This document shows, one piece after another, positions 1-15,100 of a stretch of DNA of 64,000 nucleotides. Numbering within the stretch: the first letter of the stretch is position 1; each line of letters begins with the position of its first letter. This stretch comes from Symbiodinium kawagutii (taxonomy: Eukaryota; Sar; Dinophyceae; Suessiales; Symbiodiniaceae). A program made the translations under genes and the position numbers. A model generated the notes under the pieces. It saw only the letters and a program-made list of their open reading frames with translations, was not told the origin of the DNA and searched no databases. The stretch lies in assembly GCA_009767595.1 (NCBI GenBank), contig VSDK01013525.1, positions 1,986 through 65,985 of the forward strand, read 5' to 3'.

Positions 1-108
1 CATTCCTGCGATGAGGCCTGCTATGAGCAGTTTGATGCTCTGGACGTGGACAAAAGTGGAACTTTGGAGCCGATGGAGTTGTTGCCCGTGATCCAACTTG
101 TTTGTCAG
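1..108 (+). CDS. EF-hand exon, unit 0, loop 1 (partial at window edge)
   Basis: Frame 1 from base 1 gives a helix (CYEQFDAL) and the canonical calcium loop DVDKSGTLEPME with ligands at 1, 3, 5 and 12 and Gly at 6, followed by helix LLPVIQLVCQ. Homologous to the exon pair 11533-11604/12336-12395, but here the loop is not interrupted by an intron. The 3' boundary at TGTCAG is set by alignment to the next exon; the base pair after it is AC, or GA if shifted, so this junction is not a plain GT donor. Confidence 0.7.
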
Positions 109-3100
109 ACAGAGGAGCCACGGCCGGCTGCTGCAACTGTTGCGGTTCTGGTTGTTCTGGTGGTGGTTGTTGTTCCTAGTGGATTCGTTTGTTCTGTAGG
201 CTTATTTACTATTGATGATTCCTATTGTGAGCCAATGGTCATTGATTTTTTTTGGAGGGTGAATCTGAAATCCTGGAAAGGGACAAGGCACAGCTTCAAA
301 GACTCCAGTTGTACAATGTGGGCGCTGACACCAGCTGCTGTTGGTTTACCTTGCGGCGTGGTGAGACCAGTTCTACTGGAGATTCGCCGTGCTGATCAGG
401 GCCTACTCATCCACCAGCGACTGCCCCAAACCAAAGTGAGTGTTATTCGGAAGACTGGTAGACCCAGTAAAACATTTGCAGTAGATTTTGGTGACTGCCA
501 GATGGAAGAGTTGGTTGAGACTCGGTGCTGTGCTCCAGGAACATGCCATGCAAATGAACGAAGAGAAATGTCGCAGGCACGGAGAGGATGAGGATGGAAA
601 CTGCATGAAGTCAATCACTGGTTGGTGGTTTGAAACTTGTATGTTTTCCCTTGTTCTTATACCGAAATCATTGGTTGACTAATATTTTTCATGGGGGCTG
701 AAACCACCAACCAGATAACTTTGTGGCATCGCATCAGCTGTGAACCCAGCCCTTTTGCTTGACCAATCGGACGAGAACGTTCTCGTGATCAGTCGCATTG
801 CATGTTTCCCAAATGCGATTGGCGGGTACTTGTGGACTATCCTTGATGATTCAATGTTGCTTGTTGAATCGGTTCTTGTTGCTTGTTGTTGGTAATGATG
901 GTTGGTTTCAACGTAATGTTGCTTACCAACAATCGTGAGATTATCCATTTATCATTGTTAACAATTTCACTTGATCACTGAATGTTGCTTATGGTGCCAC
1001 CAACTAGCGCTCATCATCTCCCATTAACAGAGCACATCCGTGTGGTCGAGCCCCTGCCAGGTTCACCAGTCTCTTCGATACCGATGGCAATGGAGTGATC
1101 CAGTGGCTCAGCTGTTACGCAGATGACCATGTGATCCACAGTTTTGGCTGCATTATTGTTGTGTTTTTGAGCTAAGATTGATTTGATTTGCCATTTGAAT
1201 GTATCCACAAAAAAACAAAAATGACTGTCAGCAAAGGTTCCTTTAAGCCACCCATCCCAGAAACATCACATCCGCAGGACTTCAAGTACAAAAACTGCAG
1301 GACCACACCACACTTAGCTTTTGTTTGTGGACGCTTCAGAAAAAGATCGCGGAAATGAATACAACACCCAATCATACCCCAGCCCTTTGATAATTCATGA
1401 TTTTTCATGTTTTCTTTTTGGGTGTAACACAAGATTCTTTATTGAATTTTCATCCGAAAGCTTGCAATCACGGCAGCTCAATGGGTTTCAATGGGTGAGT
1501 TTCACCAGCGACCCATCCCCGCAAAAGAAAGTACTTCACCTATAGCTCTTCATCCCCAGGCCGGAGCTGCGTGGACACTGGCGATTCCAAGGCGTGATGA
1601 ATTTATCGAGTTCGCGCAGTTCCTCACGGTGATGAACTTCCTGACCAACACCGAGGAGGGTCAAAACGTCGCTGGGCGAAAGGGTGGAGATGGGACGGGG
1701 GGCTGTTGTTGACTGCGTTGGGGGAGAGCCAGAACAGCTGTTGGTTAAGTGGAGTGACAGACGTACAGCTCCACAGCTGGGGGCCGACGCGCTTGAGATA
1801 TCTTGAGGTCACTTGCCAAGGAGCCCTGGTGAATAGCCTGTTTTGGGATCCCCTATCTGTCACGCAGCTATCGAATCGAACCGCAACCGCATAATATGTG
1901 ATTAAATCTTGATGACGGTGAAACACTTGTTGAAAGATGCCGAGCCTTTGCGCAATTCCTTTTTATGGCTCGTGAGGTGTGGTGATAACTTCTGGATATG
2001 TATACATGTATATAGTGTATATTCATCATAAACGAAATTCATATCAACATCAATCCGTTCTTGCCGTGAAATTCTCTTTTATTGCAGATCTCTGGTTTTG
2101 TCCAAAGCCATGGCACACCCAACCTCTCAAATAGTGGCTATCAACTGGTAGTTCCCTGATTTTTGTCATATAATAATGGCTGATTGCTGATTTTTCATGA
2201 TTTTTTCCTTATAAAACTGGTGATTTCCCAGCAACAAACGGCTTCACAGCTGGATGCTGCACAGCTCATGGCCACGCCACCTGGCTGAGGTGAATCAACA
2301 GGCCCAGCAGGTGGCCAATCAGAGCTTGAAGACCGACGCGTTGCTGGAACTCTTGGAGCAGGACGCGCGGCGCCCGCAACGGAGCTCGGAGCCAACGGTG
2401 GGTGCTGTAGGGCTGCGGGGAAAGTGGCTGATGGATGTTGATGCCGGAGTTTTGGCTGATGGTTGATGGATGAGGATGGATATTTTTGGTTAATTAAAAA
2501 GATTGATATGATCATGATTATAACGGTTAATGCATTGATTTAACCGTTGTTCATTGGAGGATTGGGCATAGTTCAGGTAATCATAGTGCTTATTGGTGAA
2601 TAGTAGTAGGGGATGAACCAACAATGATGATTGGTATCAATTCATTTCATTTGTTGATGGTCTGGTCGTCCCTACATGTCCCTATAAGCTAATGCTTTGG
2701 GTTGATGGCATGTAAGAAAATAAGGCTTAAGAACATGTATGCAGAACCTCCCGACCTGGGAAAGCCCTATGATTGGGCTTCAAACCAGGGCTTCAAACAC
2801 CGATTTTCCCAGACAAAGACAACCCAGTTCAGTGAACATCATGGGTCCAGCAGCAAGGTTTCCCCGGCGGCTTTAGGTCACCCAAATTTGGAGACAGTGG
2901 ATGATCTTCAACATAGGGGACCCCCAGCTATCATCCACTTTGTTAATGTTTAACAACCATTTACAGTAATAAACCATCCATCGTGGGTCCCCCGCCACTG
3001 GCTAGGTCAAAACCTCCACATTGCTGTTGCCACTCGCGATTCGCAGCGACCATGACCACGCCGCAGGATCCTGACATGCTGGCTGAAGTCTTGCCGCATT

Positions 3101-6100
3101 TGCCGAAGCCCTTGTACTGGGTGCCTGAGCTCAGACACCCTTGCTCTCCCCCGTTCGCATCTCCAACAGATACCGTTGACACATCATTTGTGAAATTGAA
3201 TAGCCAAAACATCTGGAAACATATCCATGGACAACCAGATGGTTAATGCTTTGATTCATTACCCTGTGGCCGTTTGGATACGACATTTTTCCGACTGGCT
3301 AAGCGGTCAACATGAAGCTACGTGGCGTTGTTGCAAGCCGCAGGAGACAGCTGAACCCCCGTGGTTGATGAAGGGAGGGGGTAGCACGTTGATTCGAGCC
3401 ACCGCTTCCAAAAGCTTCCTCCATGAGACAGGGACCTTGAGCAGATCCACCAGGGTTTGCGGCCAATCCACTGGTGGTGCTGCTATATCCCCATGGGTCA
3501 ATATTAGCCAACCAACAATAGGGGGTTCTAAGCAACAATCATAAGGAAAACCATGGTTAATGATGGGGAAACCAAAGGTACAGGGTTTTGACCCACAGCC
3601 ATATTAAAGGGAGAAAGTGGTTGTTTTGTTTCTGCGGCCAATGATTGGGGTCCTCAGGGCTTTGGATGTTGAATTTTTGAACGTGTCCCTTTTTGGGGAT
3701 TGCAGCCAGCGGAGCCATGGATGATCATTCCACTCACTAAAATGATGTAAAATGATGTAAAATTGTATAACCATGGCCAATGCAACTGGCGATTCTGTAC
3801 CAATGTAACTGCCATTCATTACCTCGAAAAAGGCATGTAGTAGTTACATTCGCCATGGTTCCATTCACCAGATCCCAGTGGGATGATCAGCGGCGCCCAG
3901 GAACTGACCAGCCTCGAGTTCAACAAGGTCAGGAAGCTCAGCCTGCCAGCGGTTTCCAATATTTGGACAGGCTTGCTTGGTTGGTCACGGTTGGTCATGG
4001 TTGGTCATGGTTGGTTAAGGTTGGTTAAGGTTGGTCATGATTGGTCATGATTGGTTGAGGCTGGCTTGGTTGTTTGCTATTTTCCGGGTGGATTCCCAGA
4101 AATTTCTTGACAAATTTGACCATCAAAGGATGTACCTATACCAGCGATTGGTTCGTTACCACTGTTTCGATTGATGGTTCTGGCATTGGCTGACATTTGC
4201 CGTCATTTTTTCCTCGGATGCTGCTCAGCTAAGGCATGCATGGATGGATTCCAGGCACGGAGAAGCGAGCCAGTGAGCGACGACTGAAAACGAACGGCTG
4301 TGTTTCAGCAACACGAGTGTTTGTATATATCTGATCTGACCAAATTAACTGATTAGGAGATGCGGATGTCATTGAAACAAAAGATGTAATTACTATGTAT
4401 TACTATAAGCAAGAATAGAACGACCTGTTTGTTGCCGCTTGAGGAGTATAAACTCAACTAAAAACACGTGTATTGTTGGCACCAGGTGGTTTTTCACATC
4501 TGAAACAATCTTGCGATGTATCTAGATGCCTCAGGCAGGTATCACAAGTCACTAACGCAACCAATCGTTTTTTTGTTGGGAAATGCTGTCTCTGCTCTCA
4601 TTGTTGTTGATGAAATTCAATGATATACGCAGTCATGAGCCAGACTTGTGATCTAAATACACGTATTCACCACCTAAGCAGTCACCGTTGCGTGTGCGGG
4701 AATATTCATGTAGTTGGCCAGCCATCTTTACTGGAGGTCGTGTAAAATCATGGTTGATATCTGCTGGGACGATTGGATTACCCCTGCCGAAACTAAGCTA
4801 TGAATCTATGTGCAGTTACAACATCACCTACTGCCAAGATTGTGTTTGTTGGAAACACTTTCAATGTCTATACACTAGATGGACCCCCCAAACCCTCAAA
4901 AAGATAGGTTTTTTTTAACCTCCAAAAATAATCAAACATGTAGATTATAGTAATATCTGCTGCCTATAAGAATGGTGGGTTTTGAGGCCAACGGCTGTGA
5001 CTATTCTTGGTCTTGTCTGTCTCCATGCAGGATTCGCTGGCCGCCATTCATCAACTAGTGAGCTAGTTTGGTTGAATTATTGTTGCCGGACTGCCGGTAG
5101 AATCTGGTATTTATAAAGGGCTTGTGGAATGGCCTCTTAGCCAACTTAGTACCAAAGGCTCTATTCACCATCCATCATCAACAAGTTGCCTTGGATAAAC
5201 CGTTGTCAAGTAAATGTTATACTTAAATCAACACACTGTGACAATTCGGGTGGCAACTATTTTCACCTATTATTAACCTTGAACTTTGTTGGCCATCTTA
5301 TTTTGAACTCTTTCCGGCTTTGATTTACCATGAAACCATGGACCATGAACTTTGTAGCCTAATAAACATTATCAGCCCTGAACATCGATGCACCATCACC
5401 TACCATTCCAAAAACATTCTCAACCACCATCCGCTACAGTTGGAGAAACTATGATTACCATCATCAAGCATCAATATTCACAGTTTAATTAATGATATCA
5501 TTATCCATTCGCCAGAAGGTCAACCATCAACCATGAACAAGGGGGTTCATAGTCAACCAAAAAGTCAACCGCACCCTTGCTTTACCATGGTACTCATTAA
5601 CAGTCGCCATCAACCATTGATTAAGTCAAGCATCAAACTTTGCTTTACCATCATTAACATCAACCATCAACCCTTGCTTTACCATTCACCATGGTGATTC
5701 AAGCCTTGCTTCATCATCGTCCAAGGGCTACTACTCTGCACTTGCCAGGCCGCAGCCGGCGAGCACTGCGACCTCTCCACCACGGTACAGCCGGGGATGT
5801 TGACCAACGTGGGGAGACCGAAGAGGGCACGGGGGAGGAGCATCAACCAAGGTTAGCATTGGAGAAGACTCATTGGGTGAGTTCAAATGATTTCATGTTC
5901 AATTACTGTAACGGGTCAACTCGTGCTCAATAAGATGGTTTTTGAATGGTTTATTGTGGCCAATTAAATGGTCAATGAAATGATTAAGATATTTGATTGA
6001 GAGTTCTTCGTTAGATGGTTTGTGAAATGGTCAAATTGTCAATTGGATGGTTAATTTGAATTGTTATCGTGGTGACCAAGTTTCATAAACATTGGATCAT

Positions 6101-9100
6101 GGCTAATGACCATGGATAAGCATGAACAATTTGCTGGCTGCCAAGGAGACTAGTTGATATTGGTTGTGAATGGCTAATTAGTGGTACTGGTTGACCATTC
6201 TAACTGATAGCTGATGCTGGTTGTTTGCGGTTCACACTAAACGATGGTTGATGTCATTTGAGAATAGGAATCGCTGTTAACGAGTCCAGTCTAGTTGTGA
6301 TGATTAGTGACCGGTTACACATCAATGTTGGCATGGCTGTAGAGATCCGACCATGAGGATCAGATGCTCATGATCTGGAGATTTCCAATGCCCCCAGTCA
6401 TAACTCCTTTTATATGCTCAACATTGCTCAACTAGATGGGCGTTTCTCAGAATAGGGAAATCCCCAAATCATCCAAGATATTCCGATATTAACTACTTGT
6501 AATCAGATCTATAGTTATAAACCAACCACTTTTTGGGTCCCCCATATTTAGAAACCACCGTGCTGCAGAGTCCAGCTGGTACCCTGTGGGGCGCAGCGAG
6601 GTGGTCTATCAGCTGATGCAGGCGTGGTTCGGTCCAGCTCTTCGTTTCCGACAGAAACGGTGATTTCTCAAGCCATAAGGGATCCCAAAAATGGCTGATT
6701 TATTCATAAACAATGATTAGTGTGGGATGATGACTGGGGGTACCCTCAGTCATCATCCTTTCTACTAGTCATTGGCATTAATAAACTAATAAGAATCCGT
6801 AACTTTCGGGGTTCCCTGTGGAATGAGAAATCCCTACATTGCTTTCTGAATGATATCTCTGTCCAAGATGATTTCCAGGCTCCAGCTATGCAAAAAGTGC
6901 TGTTGGTTGATCCCAACAATGGAGCGAGCCAAGTCTGACAGGTTTTCCAATGGCTTACCATGGCTTACCCAAAGATCAGTGATCCTTGGCTGGAAATCAG
7001 CTGGACCAGCCTCATTCGCTGGCAATCATGGGCTTCTGTCATGGCGTAAACACTTTGCCCTTAAAAGAACTCAGAAATGGCTCTGGATCAAAACGCTGTA
7101 CCACTGGTGTACCATCATCAACCATTATATTCCAACCATTATATTCCAACCATCATCAACCATAAGAACCACTCTATGGTGTACCATCATCAACGATTCT
7201 ATTGATGATTCTTATGCCCCACAAAATTGATGATTTATATTGACCAGCCAAATCGTCTCCCCAAGCTCTGCCAGACAAATCCGTTCGCAACTGTTGGGCA
7301 CATGATCAACCCAGGGGTTGCCAACAATGACGTGGCACTTGCCAAGTTCGGCTAGTTGGGAGGAGCCAAAGGTACCTGTATATACCCTTTCGAAGGGTGA
7401 GCGAGGCCAGGAGCTACAAGGAGTTTTATCTGGGTGTTTCTCGAAATGAGGGACCCCAAGAACGACTGCAGTATTACTATGAATGATTAAGAAATTGGAT
7501 CATTTGATGCACCATTCCGAATGGTAGCTGCTTGTGTTCACAGCAATTCTGCTGTCGCTGAAAATCCCAAGCTCACAGCTGCAATGGCGGGAAACCCACG
7601 CCGCGAGCGGGTCTTTCCTTTCGCCACACAGCTGTGGTTGATCGAAGCCATTGCCGATCAATCGTGTGGGGTCGCTGAACGCTATGCGGCAGATCTATAA
7701 TGGTTCCTACATGATATCAATCATCAATAATTAAAAGCACAAGATTGAGAACCACAAGAATTTCATAACTACAAGACTAGAACCAGAATAAATCTCAATG
7801 ACGTAGCGGGGTTGCTGTTGATTCTAACCCACCGGGATCGCTTCAAACAGCCATGAGACCGGTGGACAGTGACCGCTACGCTCGAACAGGCGCATCCCTT
7901 CGTCATCAGCGAAGAGCAGTGCAACCATTACATCAGTCGATGGGAAGCTCGTCGTTACTTACTGCCATGGTGGTACCTCTGAGCTGTCAATGATTCGGTT
8001 TCTTGATAATTGTGCCAATCCTATGGTAGATTTTGATGAATCATGGTTCATTGATGAATGCTATGAATTGAGGAAATATGGATCATATGATGAACACTGA
8101 TTCAAAAACTGTTTGTTTTCATCATAATTGCTGACGGATAAAAAGGTAGAAAGGTGATTTATAAGGCTTGTTGACGGAGAATCAATGATTGTCAAGCAAG
8201 GTGATTGACTTTATAGTACCAGGAAAGCTACCATCGGGGCGATCTGTTGTAGATTTCACCACGCTCTTTGGAGGTGGGGGATACATCATCAGCGTGAGCT
8301 CATGGCAACTTGCATTGGTTAAATCGCATTTTTTTTTCAGTTGTTCATCTAATTAAGAAAGGGAACCATAGGGAACAGCAAAACATGGGTGGTTTATTTC
8401 TAGCCATGGTCAATATTGGATGATTGGGGGTACCCCTATTTTAGAAACTTCCCCAAATGTTCCGAATTACGAGCCGTTATTTGCGGCAAATGATTCCTGA
8501 GTCAAGATAACTGTTGCAGAATGGCTCATGGTTCTCAGTCAAGCATTCTGTGGATGCTGCAATTTCCAGCTTTGAAATAGTATGACTACATAATTCCTAG
8601 CACCAGGCATAACACTGAAGTGTTGCAGCACTAGCAAGAAATCTCATTCATGAGTAGCGATTCTTGCCATTGGTGATAGCCAACATCACCCAGCAATACT
8701 ACTAGCAATCCTGCCAGAAATAGCACCAACTCAACAAAGCTGGCGGTGCAGTATCCAAATGATATGGGTTCGTCTATGGTGGTACCTACTACCCATCCAA
8801 GTTCATCCAAGTCCCAGGAAACTAAGCTCAGCTGCACAGCAAGTTGCAAACACGAGTATGACGTTGCTTTCTTTGATATTCTTTGATATTTCGGGCTTAC
8901 TCGGTTTGGGACGCCCACAAATGATCACCATGTCTCCAACACTATGACTATGATTATCCAGCTACAGTTATTATAGCTACTAATCACTATCCTATGAATA
9001 ATGACGATGATGATTATAAAAGCGATATGATCAATGCTATGATCACCAGCTAGCTACCAACACTACAAGCTATACCATCTCACAAGCTGATGATGATCAC

Positions 9101-11955
9101 TACCAGCTACCAGCTACAGCCAGCTACCATATGGTGGTTTCTCAAAATAGGGGTTACCCCCAAATCATCCTATATTAACCATTTATTGGTAATAAACCAG
9201 CGATTTTTTGGGTCCCCTATACTGAGAAACCACCATATCACTCGCCAGTTCCTGCACGTCACGCCGCCACTTCCAAGGACAAGGACTTAAAGAACGCTGT
9301 GACGCCGGGAGCCCGGGGCGACTCACAGCAGAGAGGGACCTTTGGCTGGATGATCAGTGGTTAGGTGAGGATATACATCCAGCTGCATGCATCCTTGGTG
9401 GTTGTTGGGTATTGACCCGCGGTCATAAACCATTCACTTCCGACTGTTGCTCAGAATTCTTACCCACTATTGATGGAAGAGAGATAAGAACCACAAGAGT
9501 ACGCTGCCATAGATGCCATTGATAGAAACGGGTGACATTGCCATCAATTGTGGATGGTTTACGAAGAGTCGGATCTCCCATTAAGATTGATCCTCATCAA
9601 CCATCAACCATTTATTTTGGGCATGCTTTCATACTACACCAGGACGGTTTTTCCTCTTGCCCTTCCCCCCTAGTCACCTTCCGCTACGGGAAACAACTTT
9701 TTTCCTGTTGATCTATGCATCACGGGCGCGCGCTGCGCTCAGGTCTCCCGAGTTCTTGCTCCTGGCGCGCTACATCATCGTCATGGGCTTCCTGAACTAT
9801 CAGCTGAATAATCAGGACCTCTTCGGCGCAGCCGGGGCAGTGGGGCAGAGGTTTTTTGGGCGGCGCCGGATTGTTGGAGTTGAGCCTTGAGTTGGAACAT
9901 TTGACAACTTCAAATCTTGAGACATGGCTCTGGGTCAATATTAACCAGCAACAATAGGGGATGATAACCAACCAGTTTATAGGGAAAACCATGGTTAATG
10001 ATAGGGGAACCAGGGGTACAGGGTTTTGACCCACAGCCATATGGCTGTGGGTCAAGGGCCCCGTACGCACCGCTGTGGACTGGTTTTACATGTTTCTACT
10101 TCCCCTTATCCTCCTGCTGCTCCGGAAACAACGGTTCATGGGAACTATGGTGAATTAGCACTGTCATACACTGACTATATGTAAGTATATGGAGAAATGG
10201 CAACCATTCATTTGGGCAGTGCATATGGACATCACAAGTTCGCTGCTATCCGCCATCCCAAAGATTCTGGTGGCAGAGCTCCAGTGGATCTGCCAATCAG
10301 GATGTGCTGGTGGCCGATTCCATGTTGGGCTCGGAGAAGATGGAAACCTTGTTGGATGCCCTCAAGAAAGGCGCGTTGACCCTGGTAGCCCGGTGCTGGA
10401 AATCAGGATGTGATCTGGGCGCGCCCAAGGGAAACCAACGAGGGGAGTGTCCGCAGTTCAAGAATCTGTGGGTTCATGACAATCATTCTGCCATCAATTT
10501 TCATTGTTTCTCACCATCAATCAAAGTCAATCAACAAGCATCATCAGCTGCTTATTCGTTCTGATTTCCGATGAAAATTCTCGCTAATACCAGATTCTTT
10601 GCTGATTTCACAAGCACTTCATCATCTATAGCGACTCTTCCATGATGCCTTCACCAGCGTTGAAAGTTGTCAGAGCTGGGTGCGTACCAGGGCACTCCAT
10701 GGCACTGTCATGCACTGTCCCAGGTTCCGAAATGGTCTGGGAGATCTTGCCATTCCTTCCGGAGGTGCAGAAGGGTGTGGCAGGGCTGATAGATGGCTGA
10801 TCGATATGGGTTGGTTTCTTAATAGCTTGGGGTTTGGTTTATTGCTATATAGATGGTTAATAGACAGAACGTTACTGAACTAGATGATTTAGAAGTACCT
10901 CTATTTTTTTGCGAAAAACTCATGTGGGGATGCACCCATCCGTAGCTCTGAGATCGTTTTTCGTGCTTCGCGATCGAATCTTCTCCTAATCCTAGCGGCT
11001 TGGGGTGGACCGCATCCGTCCAAAAAAGTTGGCAGTGTCCCTGCAGCAGCACTTTTGTCTCTGGCACGAGCTCAAGTGACAACGAGGTGAGATGGTGTTG
11101 GGCGCTATCTCAAAAAAAAGGACTTATACATCGCATGGGGGGCTTCAAGAAGCTTTTTGTGAATTGTTGAGACTCCTTCTATGTTCTCTGCGGACGCCTT
11201 TGATCTCACACAAATCTTGATATTGTATGTGTTGGTTTGTTTTGGTCATGTTGAAAGTTCGTCAGTTAGTAACTTGGACCCTTGAAAGTGCGACAATTCT
11301 ACAATTGCCTGCAAGGAAGCCATCTCACATCGGGTCTTACATACTTATTAGCCAGTCGTTTCTTGAGATTTTACTCACTTGCAAAGAAATTGTCGTCTTG
11401 CTCAATCACCAGGCATGTGAACACTGCCGCTGGTCAACTTGCCACGGTGCTTGGGTTGTTCGTTGTTCGGTCGTGTCTCTTCACCGTTTGGCCACCAGAA
11501 CTGCGTTGCCAATGCTCGGTTGAGCCTGGTAGGTCTTGGTGGAAGAGCTCTCCAGTGAGACTTTTGAGCAAAGTTGCCTGAACTTCTTCAGCCACTTGGA
11601 CAAGGTGCCTGCACAGCTGGGCTGGTGGATGTGGATGATGGATGATTGTGGGTTGATCTGCATTCACAGCAGTAGACTCCGAATCGCATACTGCAGATGC
11701 AAGATGCTGTAGCTGTACTATGACGTTTACACATAATGTGTTTAGGACGTGTTTATGCAAGTAGGGATTTATATTATAATAGTTAACCTTAGTTACCATG
11801 TGAGGACGGATAGTTCTGTAAATGCAAAGGTGTGCAGCATACACAAGCGAAATTTCACGACCATGTTGGCAGCTAGACTCCCTGGACATGGACCCCAAAA
11901 CCACACCCTGCACATGAGCACCTTTCGTGGTTGAAGAGCATCACAGTTGGGGACG

Positions 11956-12050
<95 letters not shown>

Positions 12051-12081
12051 GTCGTCGTCGTCATCATCATCATCATCATCG

Positions 12082-12145
<64 letters not shown>

Positions 12146-12165
12146 TTCCATCCTCATCATCATCG

Positions 12166-12196
<31 letters not shown>

Positions 12197-15100
12197 TTCC
12201 ATCAACATCAACCATCGTCAATCACCACTATATACCCTCGTGTTGCTTATCATCCCCTACAGTTAACCTGTATTAATGGTCATGACCCCTATAGAAAACT
12301 CCTGAAGACGTTTCGAACTCCCACTCTCCTTGGAGGATTCCAATGGTACCCTGGAGCCCATGGAACTCTTGCCGGTGGTGCAAGAGCTGACCCAGGAGTG
12401 CCAGCTGCTGCTGATTGGGGTCTGCCGAGCTGGCAGGGCTTACAGGGCCTTTAACGGGGAAGCTACCAGGAGGGTCAATGGTTGTGGTTGGTGTTGGTTC
12501 TTGTTGCTGTTGTTGTTGTTGATGTTGGTTGCTGGTTGTTGCTGGTTGTTGCTGATGGTTGTTGGTGGTTGCTGACTGTGGCTGATTGTTCATATTGATT
12601 TGTGGTTTGTTGTTGTTGTTGTTGTTCTTCTTCTTCTTCTTCTTGTTGCTGCTGCTGCTGACTACTATGATCACCTACTCCCAGAGATCAAACTATGTCA
12701 TAAACCCCTGGCTGAAAAGCAAATGGCAGTTGGGTTCCCAGCCGGTTCTGTTTGTTGCAGGTTGTGGTTCCTTGTTGTCGCGGTCGTGCTTGTAGAAGTG
12801 TTGGTTGAAGCTCATATATCGTGTGTTTCTCAAAATAGGTGACCTCGAAATCATCCCCAAACAAATCATCCCCAAATAGTCTGCAACGAAGTGGAAGATC
12901 AGCTGCAGCGACCATGGAAGAGCATATTTTCATGCACTGCAAGCCCGCATAGATACTAATCTCAGATCAACGTACCGGAGCAAGTATCACTTTGTGCATG
13001 GCACACAGCATCCCAGTTCATTACGTGTATTAGCATGGACATGTTTTTTTGCAGGGCGGATCATATCACTCAACGTTCAGCTATTGTTGTAGTTGCGTCG
13101 CAGAGGAAATCATGTATAGTTACAGAATGGAGAACACAATCAACCAGTATCAACCAGTAAACATCGCAATTCTAATTCATGAACCCAACAGAATAACCAT
13201 GAGACACCACCGCTTTTCATCAACAGTCGAAACGCCTTTGGTTTGGTCATTCTCATCCATGATCAGAATTCATGAGTGCAGCAGTGCGGGGATGACATCA
13301 TTCCTATACTTGCTGAAGTGTCCGGTGCGGATTCTTGAATCCATATTGGTATCAACACGGTTGATTTGCGAGATCCCTAGAAACCAATGGTTGATGGTCG
13401 ATAATAGACAAAGCCCTTAATAGCAGTCAATCAACAGCAATTAGGAACCAATGGCAAGCAGTTAGTGGCATTACAATGGTGTCATTATGTTAAACAACCA
13501 GTGTTATTAACATCATTAGTGACACATGTCATGACAGCCTTAATAGTAATTACTGTAGTAACCAATGACAAGCAGTTAATAATCTCCCTTGATGGCAAAT
13601 CACCTGGAGAAACGACTTGACAACAGTCGCGCCCTGTTCATCCTGCAACTGCTCCATGGGGTAATGCAACCACAGTGGCTTCCTGCTGGTGAGACCGGAA
13701 AGTCTATGGGAAAGTTGGACGTCACCATGAGTTCTGCTGGGAGTAATGTTTATGATTCATTGGGAGCTTTGCGTTTGTCATTACAGGGGCGTGTTCTGTC
13801 TATTAATGATTGTTGTTATGCCATGAGTGTATCAATGAGACAATAAACTAATATTGCATAACCATGTATAAGCAACAATTATAAGAAACAATTAGATTCA
13901 TAAGCTACAACAACTAAACGTATGAAACATTCAGCACAGCTCGTCCTGGGGCCCCGAGCTGTTTGCTTGGACGGGCGGTCGAGGCGCATGCCTTCGTGCT
14001 CACGGAAGACCATTGCAAGCGCTTCGTCGACATCTTCGACATTGATCGAAATGGGGCGCTGGGCTCAGGAAGTGGATCCCACTATAGGTCCCAAGTGGGT
14101 TTGCCCAGTCAAGGGTCGCATGGGGTGACGCTTCGGAACCCACCAGCCCTAGGATCAGGTCAAAGATGGGCAGGCAAATCGGAAAGAGGTGATTTTGCTG
14201 GTTTTTATAAGTATCTACAGTTGAGGACTAGCACGGACTTGAGAGGGATCAAGGCAGGTTAAGATGTTGATGGGATGGATTCAGTGATACGTCGCTATCG
14301 CCTCTATGACCAGCGTTTGGGAGATCGCAACCGTGCTGAGTTCAGGTCATTGCCAAGGAAGAGTTCGTGAATTTCGTTGGGGCACCTAGTTCCACGCCTC
14401 GATTTTTTTGCAGAGAAGCCATTGTTGGTGGTTTTCAACATGTTTTCCCTATTAATAATAGGGGATAACAACTAATTAACAATAGTGGTTAAACAACTAC
14501 CTGGTTGGTGGATTGATTGACATGGTTTATTTTCCCTAGTAGCTATTAACAAACGGTTGACTAATAGTTGTCATAGGGGTTGCAACCACCAAAAAGTCCA
14601 CCATGATGAACCATTGTCAACCAGAAGCCATGGCGAAGTGTTATGACTCACTAGTAAGCATGTTGTCAAATCTTGAATGATCAACCATAAGCAGCAACAT
14701 TAGTTGGCAAGGTTAAGCCACCATCAACCAACCTTAGCTAAGCTTAACCACCATGGGTGTAGCAGGTTGGTTAAGCTTGGCTAAGGTTGGCAACGTCTCA
14801 CTCCATCCCACGTCATTTGCGGCTTGCAGCACAGGTCCGTTATATGATGATCATGTCGGCAGCTGAGATGAAGAGTCAGCGGTTGCTGATTGCGATCAGA
14901 AGTTCGCTGACGAAGAACGTGCAATGATATGGGTGTGGGTCAATATTAACCAACCAATAATGGGGGATAATGACCAATCAATAACAAGGAAAACACTGGT
15001 TAATGATGGGGGAACCAGGGGTACGGGTTTTTGACCCACAGCCATATGTGTACCTGGTAGATCCTTCAGGCTAGAATGCGATCCTGAACCCACGAAGTAG

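Noticed and set aside
8260-8312. FTTLFGGGGYIIS as a degenerate EF-hand loop of unit 2
   Set aside because: Gives a three-residue excess between the conserved Cys and Glu12; the join 7943-9278-9743 fits the register exactly.
11873-12454. Long overlapping frames on both strands encoding poly-Ser, -His, -Ile, -Met and -Asp
   Set aside because: They are products of the ATC microsatellite, which lacks stops in every frame.
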